Assembly: GCA_037178975.1 (NCBI GenBank)
Contig: JASJZH010000005.1
Location: 186,001 to 250,000, forward strand
From: Oscheius tipulae
Lineage: Eukaryota > Nematoda > Chromadorea > Rhabditida > Rhabditidae
DNA: 64,000 bases
Direction: 5' to 3'
This document shows positions 31,135 to 42,300 of this stretch, in pieces. How positions within the stretch are numbered: position 1 is the first letter of the stretch; each line of letters begins with the position of its first letter. The notes beneath the pieces were generated by a model. It was not told where the DNA came from and did not search any database. It saw only the letters and a program-made list of their open reading frames with translations. The translations under genes were made by a program, and so were the position numbers.

Positions 31135-34100
31135 TCAGGAAAAAGCAATCTTCTCATCAAAATGAAACTCTTGCGGCGTGTTCACATAAAAATGGTAGTA
31201 GATTAGGACCACGAAGACGAAGCTGAGAGGCAGAGCCACCCGGGCAAACCGATCCACCAAAGAAGAAGAGTTTTCAATCAGTCCAAAAGGATCAGTCTTT
31301 CTGCTCTGAAAGAAAAACTTTTGAAGTCATTTTATTGTACTCACATGATCGATAAGCATGTAGTACAGTCTCCAGCCAACACTCTCCTGATGGAACTGTT
31401 TCTTGTCTTCCTCCTCAACGGTTATGGACAGCTGTGGCGCAAGTTTCCTGAAATCTTCGGTGTTTCTGTCTCTCTGTTTCTCTTACCCATGATTGCTGAA
31501 CTTGTTCTTCCTTTGATACATCGAATGTCGACCGCCGTCTCGGCGACTCTGTAAATTAGAGTCACTTTTGTCGACAGAACTTACAAAAGATGGAGCAGAA
31601 AATCCTGGAGGGTGACCAGGATGAGTTGTTTTCCTGAAAGGAGCGGGAGCCTCTTGACGGCAACCACGGTTGTAGTTCCGGTGACTGGAATAGTGAGTAT
31701 CTCTCTCTCTGTTTCGCTGTCTCTCTGTTTCTGTGTATCTTTTTCTCTCTATCTCTCTGTTGCTCTGTCTCTTCATCTCTTTGTCATTTTATCTCTCTGT
31801 TCCTCTGTCTCTCACCTCAATCCGGCACTCTTTGGAATGTTCCTAATGATTTGTCTCAACTTCTCCCTTTCAGCCGCCTGTATCTCCGGATCGCCAGTAT
31901 TAAACTTTGTGTAGTAATGAACGACTGTGAACTCGACCATGCAGATGAAGAGAGTACTGTAGCAGATCCAAATATAGACGTCCAGCGCCGTCGGAATGTC
32001 GACTTTAGGAGCGTCTTTCTTACTATCATTGGCTATCAGTACCATGGTTAAGACGGAGGTTATTCCTGGAGAGAGACATTCAGGGACAGAGAGTGTCCTT
32101 ACCCATTCCCATTCTGTCACCAGTAGCCTCTCTGTTCGTCCAGAAAGCTACCCAGCAGAGAAGGACGATCAGGGTACAGGGGACGTAGAAATTCATCAGG
32201 AAGTAGCCAAAATGGCGCTCGAAGTAGAATCGGGCCTCTAGGACGGAATAATCCACGTCTCTGGTCACATTGACCGCGTCAAAAACATGGTAGCCGGTCA
32301 GAGAAAACTGGGGCAGATCAGACATGCCCTTCTTGTCCAGCTGGACACCCTTGTCTCCATTGACAATGTTCCAGGTGAGACGGAGCTCCTTGGAGGAATA
32401 GGCATAGGATCCGATCAATAGACGACATGCCTGCTTGTCCAGAGGGTAACGGCCCATGGCCATGGAGCAGCGGCCTGAAAGAGTCGGTCACTGTCACTGT
32501 CATCCCTTTTATACCCTGAATAGTCAACCGAGAAGAGTACAGAACAGTTCCATCCTGCTTGAGTCTGACAAGGCGGTTACTGTTGGTCATCGTATGGATA
32601 TAAGACCGGGCTCCGTTCCAGAAGAACTGAAAGATATCTCGTCAAACTAGCCAATTTTATCTTCTTTCCCGCTCCTGTTTACACCCCAACAACGTGGCTC
32701 TAGAAGATTCGCGCCAGACATAGGACGCAGACGAGGGCATAAACAGGCCTAAGGGTGGTCAACATGTTGGCTCCGCCTTCGCTGGCGGTATAAATAGGAA
32801 GGTCAGTTGACTGTCTTCTCTTTATGGAACACTCCGTCTCTGTGTCTTTCTGTCTCTTTCTTTTTTGTCTTAACTAGACTATTCTTTTACAGAAGAAATG
32901 AGTCTAATTCCCAACTCTCGCGGCTTCAACCGCATGTTTGATGAAGTCAACCGTGATATGCGCTACTGGCTTCGTTCCAACGACGAACTAGCCGTCGGAA
33001 ACACTTGTACCGAGGTAAAGCCTTTCCTTTTCATTTTTCAGACATTGCTCAGGTAGTCAACGACGACAACCAGTTTGGAGTCCAGCTGGACGTCTCTCAC
33101 TTTAAACCCGAAGAGCTCAAGGTCCGTCTGGATGGTCATGTTCTGACCATTGAGGGCAACCACGAGCTCCATGACGAGCACAGCACTATGCAGCGGTTAG
33201 TTCGGGGGAATCCCCTCTTCCCATAGTGTTCCCTTTGATCATGTGATATTTACACGGGCTCGGGCGGGAGAATTCGAAATGAGGAGGAAAACAAGTCTGC
33301 ACTTAGAGGCATGTGCAATGGGAAATGAGAAGAAAAGGGAGAGAGACAGAGAAGCAGAGGAACAGAAGGACAGAGAGACAGAGGAACAGGTAGACAGAGG
33401 AACGGGGAGACAGACAGAGAGACAAGGAGACAGGGAGAAAGAGTCAGAGAGACAGTGACAGAGAGCGGGACAGAGAGACAGAATTCGTGAGAATCTAACA
33501 AAAGAGTCTTTCTAGCTCCTTCCAACGCAAGTGGACTCTCCCAGACGACGTTGACGTCGAGTCCGTTCGCACGAACCTCGACGCCCAGGGACGCCTGGCC
33601 ATTCAGGCTCCGAAGATCGGAAAACCGGCTCTTCGCGGTTCACGCAACATCCCAATCCAGCATCATAGCGGAAACTGTGATCCTGTCTCCATGTAAATGA
33701 ACCCTCTTACTCTCATGTACATAGCTATTATAAGCTTTCGGCTTTTGTAAAGCTCTCACAGCTGCTACCCAACAAACTATCATTTCGCTAGAGACTAGTC
33801 AGGCAGAAAATCGGGAGGTCTTTGGAGCTGGGGGGTTATAGCCGCCTAATTTCGGCCCATGCCTCCACGTGTGCGTGAAAAACAGACTATCGACGAAGGA
33901 GCAGAACTTTTGCGCGTGCAGGTGGGTTCCAAAGACATAGAGACAAACACGGAGAAATACAAGTCTTGGACCATGCCCGACTCTATCGAACCTCCTAGGA
34001 AACGTAAAACAAATTGTTTGTCCATGGCAGGAATCGTACCCGGGACCTTCACATTACTTTAGGGTTCTTTAGAGTTATTAGGCGACGAACCTTTAGAGTT

Positions 34101-36123
34101 TTCCCCGAGACGTTACGGGTACGTCTTTTCGTTGAAATGGCCTAATGGTCTCTTGTCTGGCGTTCAAACGTACAATCTGCCCTCTGTTTTGCTAAAAAAA
34201 ATGTATGTGAAACAGAAACTTCCTAATAATCTTCCAGAAACAAGTTCATTCTCTCCAACAAGCCAATGAAACTCTTCAGAAGAAGGTAGAAGTCACCAAG
34301 AATGACTTGACAGAAATTATTCTCTATCTGAAGAACACGATTGAAGAAAAGGATGAGGATGTGGGTTAACCGTTCAATTAGAACTTTTATTCAGATTGCT
34401 CGTCTGGAAGAAATTCTGTCTCAACAGGACAAAACAAGGAGAGAGGCTCTCCAGAAGGAGAAGGCCGAAAGTGACGAGAAGACCAGGGCTCTGAACGTGG
34501 AAAGGGATGGACTGAAGACACAGATCATTATGATTAGTGGGTAACTGACCAAGTAGACACTGATTGTGTTTAGGCACCCAGTTGGGGAATCAAGAAAGGC
34601 TCATGGTCGGAATAGAGACACTGAAAGACGAAGTTGAGAGCCTAAAGGAGGTAGTCGAGGAACAGAAGAGGGTTATTGAACAGAATGAGACACGTGAGAG
34701 GATGGTTAGGATAATGGCAAAGGAGAGGTAAGCCTCTGTCTTAAGCTTTTCTGTTATTTTCATTTCCAGCGTGCGCCACGAAATGTCAGAAGAGCTACGT
34801 CTCGAGATAGACAACACTAGAGAACAGTTACAGCTGGAAAGGGACTCTCAGACCCTTATGAACCAGAAGGTAGCCCTTCTCCTGACTCTACTAGACTCTC
34901 TATAGGTTATCGAGCACCTCCAGAAGAATGTCATCCAGTTGACAGAGGAAAAGCGATGTCTTTCGGGAAAGATCAAAGAGAAGGATGAAGAACTGAGTAC
35001 AGAACTCGGAATGCGCCAGGAGATTGAGAAGGAAAGAAACCATTTGAGGAGACTCTTGGAAAGGTTTCTCACCCGTATTGCCTCGGTAACTTTTAAGATC
35101 TTCGTCCACCGCGGAAAAATCTCTGAAAGACATGAAAAAAAGGCTTCTGGAAGCAGAAAATAAGAAGAAGAAGATTCTGGAAGAACAATTAGAACTGAAG
35201 ACTGTTTTGGAGACACAGGTCCCAATGTGGCTCACCCATACTGTCTCGTTTTCAGATTTCTGAGCAGAGAGAACTTCTTCTAAATGCGAACAAACGCTGT
35301 GACCGTCTCGAGAAGTCGCTTCTCCACGAGAAGGAATCCCGACAAGCTACCGTAACCGCTCATTCTTCCCAAAACTCTAAAATCCTGGAACTCAAAAGTT
35401 TTCTGACCCACTGTCTGGCAACCGATCCCGCCCCGGACCTGGTTCTCGGAGAGAGTCGCACAGCCATTTTTGGACAACTTGCTCTCATAGTCAGCCAAAT
35501 TCCAACAGTACAATAAAACCTACAGTATCTGGTTTCCAAATTCTGTCAAGCATGGCCATGCTGAGAGATAAGACTTGTCTATTGGTGGTTCCGTTATAGC
35601 TGAGACGCGGGTCGGTCCATGTCTGACGGAAGTAGCAACTGAACTGGAAGGTCTGGAAGAGAGAAGTTAAACGAAAAAGCCTAAATCTCTCTGTCTGTCT
35701 CTATATCCCTCTGTCTTTGTGTCTCTCAGTCTCTTTGTCCCCTTCGTCTCTCACAACTCACATTTTTCAGCTCAGACACAGGTCCCATCGTGTTGACCAT
35801 GATGTCTATGAAGACTTTGGTGGGCTCTTTGCCTAAAATTTCCCCATAGCCAATAATTTTGCTTGACCCTTACTGTTGAACCCGGGTTGGAAGAGACGGT
35901 TATAGTTTTGGAGCACGTTGTCCAGTAGGTAACTGACATTTTGGGCCACGTCTACTGTTCTGAAAACTGACAGTGACAGTGACAGTGACTCCTACCTTCT
36001 GACTCTCCTCCCAGCTTCAGTACCATTGACGGGCCAGGACCCCTTTCTAAACTTGGCGCTTTCAATCCGAAACGGAAACTCTGCCAATAGAGGACAGGGT
36101 AGAAATGCTAGAAACAGCAGCAT
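31135..36123 (-). CDS. GABA-receptor-like Cys-loop ligand-gated ion channel
   Basis: Eleven exons: 36123-35996, 35959-35874, 35832-35762, 35652-35524, 32626-32515, 32474-32103, 32065-31816, 31684-31585, 31548-31487, 31447-31345, 31305-31135 (527 aa, typical length). Residues 1-14 are a signal peptide (MLLFLAFLPCPLLA). The ligand domain has FIDIMVNTMGPVSE, CYFRQTWTDPRL, MAMLDRIWKPDT, FFWNGARSYIHTMT and the Cys loop CSMAMGRYPLDKQAC (13 residues between the cysteines). TM1 is FLMNFYVPCTLIVLLCWVAF, followed by NREATGDR, TM2 MGITSVLTMVLI, TM3 and a terminal TM4. It resembles the GABA-A/GRD branch. The TM2 entrance has Gly-Asp-Arg instead of the anion-type Pro-Ala-Arg. Intron 4 (32627-35523) contains two complete opposite-strand genes. 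No neighbouring subunit gene is seen. Confidence 0.9.
32698..32796 (+). promoter_or_regulatory. Heat-shock element and TATA box of the small HSP gene
   Basis: CTC-ta-GAA-ga-TTC at 32698-32710 is a three-unit heat-shock element with one mismatch in the first unit. A further TTCcaGAA pair lies at 32615-32622, inside a channel exon. TATAAATA at 32789-32796 lies 101 bp before the ATG at 32898. Spacing and composition fit a heat-inducible promoter placed inside the host gene's intron. Confidence 0.6.
32898..33696 (+). CDS. Small heat-shock protein (HSP-16-like), nested in channel intron
   Basis: Three exons: 32898-33014, 33053-33195, 33516-33696 (146 aa). The alpha-crystallin domain (about residues 40-125) shows FGVQLDVSHFKPEELKVRLD, HVLTIEGNHE, FQRKWTLPDDVDVESVRTNL and GRLAIQAPK. 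The C-terminal IPIQ is the I-x-I type motif used for oligomer assembly. Length and the MSL start match the HSP-16 group, ATP-independent holdases of the cytosol. Exon 2 must begin at 33053 because the stronger-looking acceptor 11 bp upstream gives an immediate stop. The 320-nt second intron is full of GAGACA-type repeat. The ttacag at 32887-32892 could be a trans-splice site. The gene lies on the opposite strand within intron 4 of the channel gene, with its own promoter signals. Confidence 0.93.
33859..35516 (+). CDS. Coiled-coil protein, nested in channel intron
   Basis: Eight exons: 33859-33921, 34238-34360, 34395-34536, 34574-34727, 34770-34869, 34906-35063, 35098-35218, 35256-35516 (373 aa). 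Nearly all of it (about residues 15-290) is heptad-rich coiled coil, with EIILYLKNTIEEKDEDIARL and long Glu/Lys/Gln runs, followed by a short non-coiled tail (SFLTHCLATDPAPDLVLGE). The block YLKNTIEEKDEDIARL followed by long E/K coils recalls CFAP157-like ciliary coiled-coil proteins. That would be surprising in an animal without motile cilia, so function stays open. Intron 6 is only 34 nt. The AATAAA polyadenylation signal (35512-35517) overlaps the stop codon, and the channel exon on the other strand starts 7 bp beyond it. Confidence 0.82.
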
Positions 36124-37831
36124 TTTTAAAAGTTCCAATAGCCTGTTGTGCCCACTTTTTGAGCGATAAATCCTCCCAGGGGAGCTCTCATTCTTCGCAG
36201 CTTTGACGTGTTGAAAGAGGCTATCAGGGCTTTGTCTCCAGGGGAGAGGAAAGGAAATCTTCTGTATTGTGAACTCATGCAACTGTTCCACACCCTCTCC
36301 TCTCACTTGTCAGTTAGAGCCCTTAATGGACAGAGACGTTAGGGCTCCCTTCGGGATGTTGGAGGATGGGCATCAAAACTTCCAGGTCACTCATACATTT
36401 CTCAGCTTTACGATGTTCTACAGAGTGTAGATCAGACCCAGGGCTACAACTTTGCAAAATGTTCCATAGCTTGAAAATGCATCGATCACAGTGAAAAGCC
36501 CAAATTTCCTGTATTGTAAGATAAAGATACGATGTTTACGACTTCGGAGCAAGTTTTCCCTGTGACCGAAATATTTACAAGCTTCACGATATTAACAATA
36601 TTGCAAATTTGTAGCCCTTGATCTAATCTACAACTGTGCGAAACATCATAAAGCCAAAAAATGTATGGATGAACTGGGAAATTGACCTTTTGCATCCAAA
36701 GTTCCTAAGTTAGAGGCTCACACCCGGAAAGAGACAATCGTCAATGGTAATCGCGCCCCATTCCGATTCCCTTCCCTGTCTATCTTAACCATGTTTTCCC
36801 GTTCAAACACCCTTCATTTCTTTGCAAAAGTTCAAACTTCCCTCTCATTTTCCCTCAAGAACAACGATCAGTGAACTGCGAACAGTCGTCAGAGCACCCA
36901 GCCCACTCTCTCCGAGGGAGAGCACGTTGTTTCTTTCCTTCTGATCAGACTACACGGGAATTTGACAGCTTCCTCCTTTAACTTCCCTTCATATTATGAT
37001 CATTTTTCTCTTTTCTAAAAACTATAGAGTTCAAACTTTGTAGCACTCTGCTGACGGGAGGGGTCAAGTGTATGAGAAAGAGCACACACGCGGCCATGTG
37101 TCTTGGCAATGAGCTGAGTTCTTGGACGTGCTTTGGACCGGCAGAGCCTTTTAGTTCCTTTTCTTAAAGACCCCCTCTCTATAGCCTCATCTCTACATAA
37201 CCTCCCTATAACAAAAATGGCTCTTTTCACCTCTTTATACGTTGGGCTTCATTTTCTCGAGGCCCCCTTTTTATTATGTCAAAACGAGGAATTCCTCAGA
37301 GCTTTGAGTCATTTTATTTCTAAAGAGCCTTTCAACATGACGTAGATCAAAATTTGGGACTTTGCCTAGCTATATATATGTGACAACCGGTCATTTTTAG
37401 TTTCAGTACTGCGTTCTTTGACTGTTTCTGTTGCCTTCAACCATCAACTGTACAAGCTCTTTTCTTGTCAAAACTTTCTCTCATCACCTCCATATAACAA
37501 TACCTTTCTATAACGTCTGTACCAAAGGGTGACGCTATAGAGAGACAATTCACTATGTTGGCATAACTTTTGCGACAGTTGACAAACCCTTTTCACTACC
37601 TGGATTCTTTGAGAAAGCATACAGTTCACAAAACCGTAATCCATGCAAGAAAAAAATAAGAGTTCGTAACTTTCAAGGCTTTCAATTGCTTCTTGCCCTT
37701 ACACCTAAAAATAAGAGTCTTCTCCAGAAAGTTTGTAAGTTTCTTGTCTTTTTGACTATTGGATCTTTCAAATACACTGCTTCCTCACACTCTCCTCCCT
37801 TTTCTTTTTTAACCTGGCAGTCTCTTCAGAA
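36124..37831. other. Intergenic, divergent promoters
   Basis: No gene found. The interval separates the divergently transcribed channel gene (-) and the HSD17B8-like gene (+). It contains the foldback element 36378-36681 and scattered CTATAAC-type motifs (about 37180-37545). Confidence 0.6.
36378..36681. mobile_element. Foldback repeat of about 300 bp
   Basis: Arms of about 130 bp (36378-36507 and 36552-36681) are imperfect reverse complements over their whole length, around a loop of about 45 bp. Matching landmarks are GGGCTACAACTTTGC with GCAAATTTGTAGCCC, and GATCACAGTGAAAA with TTTTCCCTGTGACC. No coding capacity. It may be an old MITE or a hairpin RNA source. Confidence 0.65.
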
Positions 37832-39030
37832 ATGGCTTCCCTTCTCGCCGGAAAAGTTGCCGTGGTCACTGGAGGAGCCTCTGGAATTGGCAGGGCCGTC
37901 TGTAAGAAGTTTGCTGAGCAGGGAGCCAAAGTTGTCGTCGTCGATGTTCAGAAAGATGCTGCCCAGAAGACGGCATTGGAACTGGGAGGTGGACACAGTG
38001 CATTTGCGTGTGATGTTAGCAAGGTGTACTTTTTCAAAGACGTTATGAATCGTGAGATTTTACAGTCCGACCAGGTCAATGCCCTAAAAGATTATGCTCT
38101 CTCGCAGCATAAGGAAGTCACAGTCGTGGTACATTGTGCCGGAATTACACAGGTTTCTATTACTGTTTTTTACTTTAGACAGAGATAGAGAGACAGAGAG
38201 ACTTCATAGAGCATTTTCAGGATTCGACACTCCTCAAAATGACCGAGGACAAATTTGACAAAGTCATTGCCGTCAACCTCAAGGGAACCCATCTGGTCAA
38301 TCAGGCTTTTTGCAAAGCTGCCGTCGAGAAGCAGAACAAGCTCTCCATTGTGAACTTTTCTTCGATTGTCGGCAAGACGGGTAATTTCGGGCAGACAAAC
38401 TATGCGGCCACGAAGGCCGGAGTCATTGGTTTCACCAAGTCTGCAGCGAAGGAACTGGCCAAGAAAGGAGTGAGAGTCAATGCCGTTCTGCCGGGATTTA
38501 TCAAAACACCTATGACAGAGGCCATGCCGGCCAAGGTTAGTTTGGGTTCTTAGCTCTGTCTCTCTCCCTCCTGTTCTGAGAGTGAGATGCTGGGGCTGAC
38601 CCCTAAAAGAGTTGTGTGGTCAGATTCTTCAATCAGGAAGACTACTGACTGACTACTGACTGTCTCTTTCTCTCTGGCTCTGATCTTCGACTGTCTCTTT
38701 TTGACTACTGACTATTGACTCTTGACTCTCTTTTTCTAACCCAGTACACTCTTCTCTCAGAAATTCTGTCTACATCGAATGTTGTGTTACCTGGACTGAC
38801 TGTCTCTTGACCGTCTCCCTAGACTGACTCTTTGACTTGTTTTTCTGACTCCCTCTACTTACTCCTCATCTAGTGTCATTTAGGTCCTCACAGACATTGC
38901 TGCCGGCATTCCAATGGGCCGGATGGGAGAGTCAGAAGAACTGGCCAATGCTGCTCTCTTCCTCGCCTCAGATCTTTCAAGCTACGTGACAGGGACTACT
39001 TTGGAGGTGGCTGGAGGTCTCAACGCCTAA
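37832..39030 (+). CDS. Short-chain dehydrogenase, 17-beta-HSD8/FabG type
   Basis: Four exons: 37832-38023, 38066-38152, 38221-38535, 38884-39030 (246 aa). Classical SDR features: the [11 protein letters not shown](P)-binding loop, VVVVDVQ with Asp after strand 2 (NAD preference), CDVSK, the catalytic Ser in [16 protein letters not shown] (catalytic Tyr and Lys), and [13 protein letters not shown] after it. It closely resembles HSD17B8, the mitochondrial 3-ketoacyl-ACP reductase partner; that assignment is from memory of the family. One departure: the usual NNAG after strand 4 is HCAGIT. No mitochondrial presequence is evident. It sits 313 bp upstream of the carnitine acetyltransferase, same strand. 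The third intron (348 nt) carries GACTACTGACT-type repeats. Confidence 0.92.
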
Positions 39031-39343
39031 AAATTATATGCTGTGATCTTTCAAAGAGTGTCTTATTCAAATGCTTACAAAATTAGAAGAATTAAATTGA
39101 ATTCCTATTTGAGAACAAAAACATGTCTGTCTCTTTGTCTCTCTGTCTCTCTGTCTCTCTCTCTCACTCTGTCACTGTCTACCTGTCTCGATGCTATCAC
39201 CCGCTCAGCTGTTCTCTATTCTCTTGTTTTTGTTGGTCTAGAGGTCGGGTACACTCTCTCTGCGTCTCTGTTCGACACAATCGGTTTCGCCTACCCGTCC
39301 TCTTAGTGCCTCTTTCCTTTATTTGACAAACCAAACCACGATA

Positions 39344-42300
39344 ATGCTTATAAAGAGGCTCACTGGACTCAAGGTGAGTGTTATCCACCAGATTCGATAA
39401 CAATATATCACAACTACGGAATTAAAGCCCAAAAATTAGATATGGGTACGAGTTGGGGTCAAAGTAATATTGGGTACAAAGGTTATCTTACCTTCAAGTA
39501 CACTATTCGTCCATTTTCCTTGAGTTTCCCCCAAGAAATCATCAATTTTTGGTGCTACTACAGAGAAAACTGTTCGGGAAAGTACTCGTACTCTGAACCG
39601 GTCCACGGCCTGTTAAGACCTAACTAATATGGTGTCTGATAAGGCTACAGCGATCCAAACGACTTCTCCCCTTTTTGTCGTGCATTTCCAGCCTTTTCCT
39701 TTAGTTTATAGTCTCAAATGAGTTAGAGAGACAAAGAAACAGAGAGACAGAGAAATAAAGAGACAGAAAAAGACGGAGATCGAGAAGCAGAGAGACAGCC
39801 CTGTTATTCAACCAGTTTTCAGCCAGAAATGGGAAGAGTCCTGCTGTCAGCAGCTGCCAACAATGGTTCAGCCATTCCATCCCGGTTCCCCATTGCTCAG
39901 AAAAGAGGTAAACAGACCATTTTTGTTTTGAAATAGTGCTTTCCAGACTATTCCACAGTAAAAACATACTCTAAGCTCCCAAAACTGCCTGTGCCGGATC
40001 CAAAGAACACCCTGAAACACTTTTTGGAATTTGCTCAGCCGCTCCAATCGCGGCAGGAGTTTGAACAGACCAAGAAGGTAATACTGTGAAAGAAATTTCA
40101 TTAAAGTGGAGTTGAGACAGTAGCCGAGTTCATACAGAAAGAGCTCCCGACTCTTCAGAAATTATTGACGGAGAGGGGAGAAAAGCTGAACAATTGGGTG
40201 AGTACTCTGTATCTATCTCTAAACCCATCCTACAGCTCACCCCCTGGTGGCTGAACATCGCCTATTTGGCTGCCAGAGACCCTCTACCTGTAGTCACATC
40301 GCCCGGAGTGCTTTTCCCGCATTTTCCATTTGACGGTGTCCAGGGACAGCTCGAATATGCGGCCAAGATCACCCTGGCTGGACTGCAGTTCTACCAGAAC
40401 ATTATCAAGTGAGTCCGGACTTCAAAAATTGGAAAACTTTTGGGCTGTAACCATCCGAAACTGTCAGTTTTCAGCAAGAGACTGCCACAGGACATGGCAG
40501 GCAAGGATCCCTTTGACATGAGTCAGTACAACTTCCTCTTCGGCACGACTCGTGTCCCGAGGAAAGGAGTCGATGAGATTGTCTATGGTATCCAGAAGGA
40601 AAACAGACCTAGACACATCCTGGTCATGCACCATGGTCACGCCTTCCGTGTGCCTGTTCTAGACAGGAATGAAAGAGCCCTCTCCTTGGACCAGCTGGGC
40701 CAACAGTTTGAGGCTGTCCTCTCTCAGTCCGAGAAGAGAAATCGGGAACCGATTTCTATAGTCTCGTCGGACAACAGAGACAAATGGGCAGAGACGTATG
40801 AGGACTTGGAGAGGAATCCGAGAAATGCTGCCAACTTGAGAGCAATTGAGGATGCTCTCTTTGTTGTCTGTCTGGATCAGCCACACGAGCCGTTGACAGG
40901 ATATACGGAGAAGGATGAGCAGGCTAGACAGGTGAGGGACACAGAGAAACAGAGACAGAGGGATTGAGAGAGAGATAGAGAGAGAGATGGATAAAAAAAA
41001 AGTATATCCAAAACTTGGATCGTGCTCAGCTCTATCGAAAACCCCCCAGGAGCAAGAAACGAGAATTTTGTCCCCGGCCGGAATCGAACCCGGGTCTGCA
41101 GGTTACTAGACAAGCGCGCTAACCGTTCGGCCAGTTGACAGAAATTTTCCGAAACGGTATGGGTGCATCGTGTGATTCCCATGGCTAGTGGTTAACACTT
41201 TTATCTGGCGTTCCACGTCACCGACGGTTGTTGGTTCGATCCCTGTCGGAAACAAATAGCATATTTTAAAGTTGTCTAAGATTTTCAAAGGCGCTGAACA
41301 CGATTCTGTCTCTTTTTTTTTGAAAAAAAATGGATCTCACCGATGAGGTGTAGAAGAAGTCCATAGGCCTCCCAAAACTTTCGCAGCTATTCCCATATTG
41401 AGTGGATATGAACTTGGTGTTTTTTTAGGGATTTCGAGGGTGCTGACCACGAATCTGATCTCCATTTGTCTTTAAAGGGAGTGGCAATGAGAGACAGAGA
41501 GTAAGAGAGACAGACAGGCATAAAGACGATTTCAGAGTCTCCACGGTTCTGGAACAGCTAGCAACTCTTGCAATAGATGGTTTGACAAAACTGTCCAGTT
41601 TGTCATTGGACAGAACGGCTACTGCGGACTGACTTATGAGCACACTCCGGCCGAAGGGCCCCCAGTTGCCATGCTCATGGACTTTGTCTGTGACCAAATG
41701 TGAGTACTGTATATTTGGAAGGAATGAGCCCTTCTTTAGAGAGAACAAGGATGCCCTGAAAGTACAGGGAGTGAGTCAGGTAGAGCCAGTAGAGAGACTG
41801 GAATTTTCCCTCAATGAGAACAGTTTGGCTAGAATCAAGAAGAGCTCCAAGAAGATGGACATGTCAGTTTTCTTGACTAGTTTTGACAAGAAGGGTTACA
41901 GTGTGGTCGACGACATTGAGATGGTGACTTACTCTTACAAGCGGTATGGAAAGAACTTTCCGAAATCCGTTAAGATCTCTCCGGACTCTTTCATCCAGAT
42001 GGCTTTCCAGTTGGCTTTCTATAGGATTCATAAGAGCTGTAAGTGAACATTCTCCCTGCCTCTATGTCTCTCTGCCCTTTTGTCACTGTCAAACCATCTT
42101 CCAGTTCCTCCAACCTACGAAACTGCCACTCTCCGTAAATTTGATGAAGGCAGGACAGAAAACATTCGTTCTCCCAACACCGCTGCTGAGAACTTTGTGA
42201 AAAAAATGTCCAAGGGAGATGTCCCCATGGCAGATCTTTATGATGCCTTGAAGACGGCTTGCGAGAGTCACAAGAAGTATACCGTGGGTCCAAAACTCAA

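Noticed and set aside
32700-32765. Minus-strand ATG with a signal-peptide-like start (MLTTLRPVYALVCVLCLARI) just upstream of channel exon 5
   Set aside because: It ends in a stop with no usable donor, and the true N-terminal exons lie at 35.5-36.1 kb.
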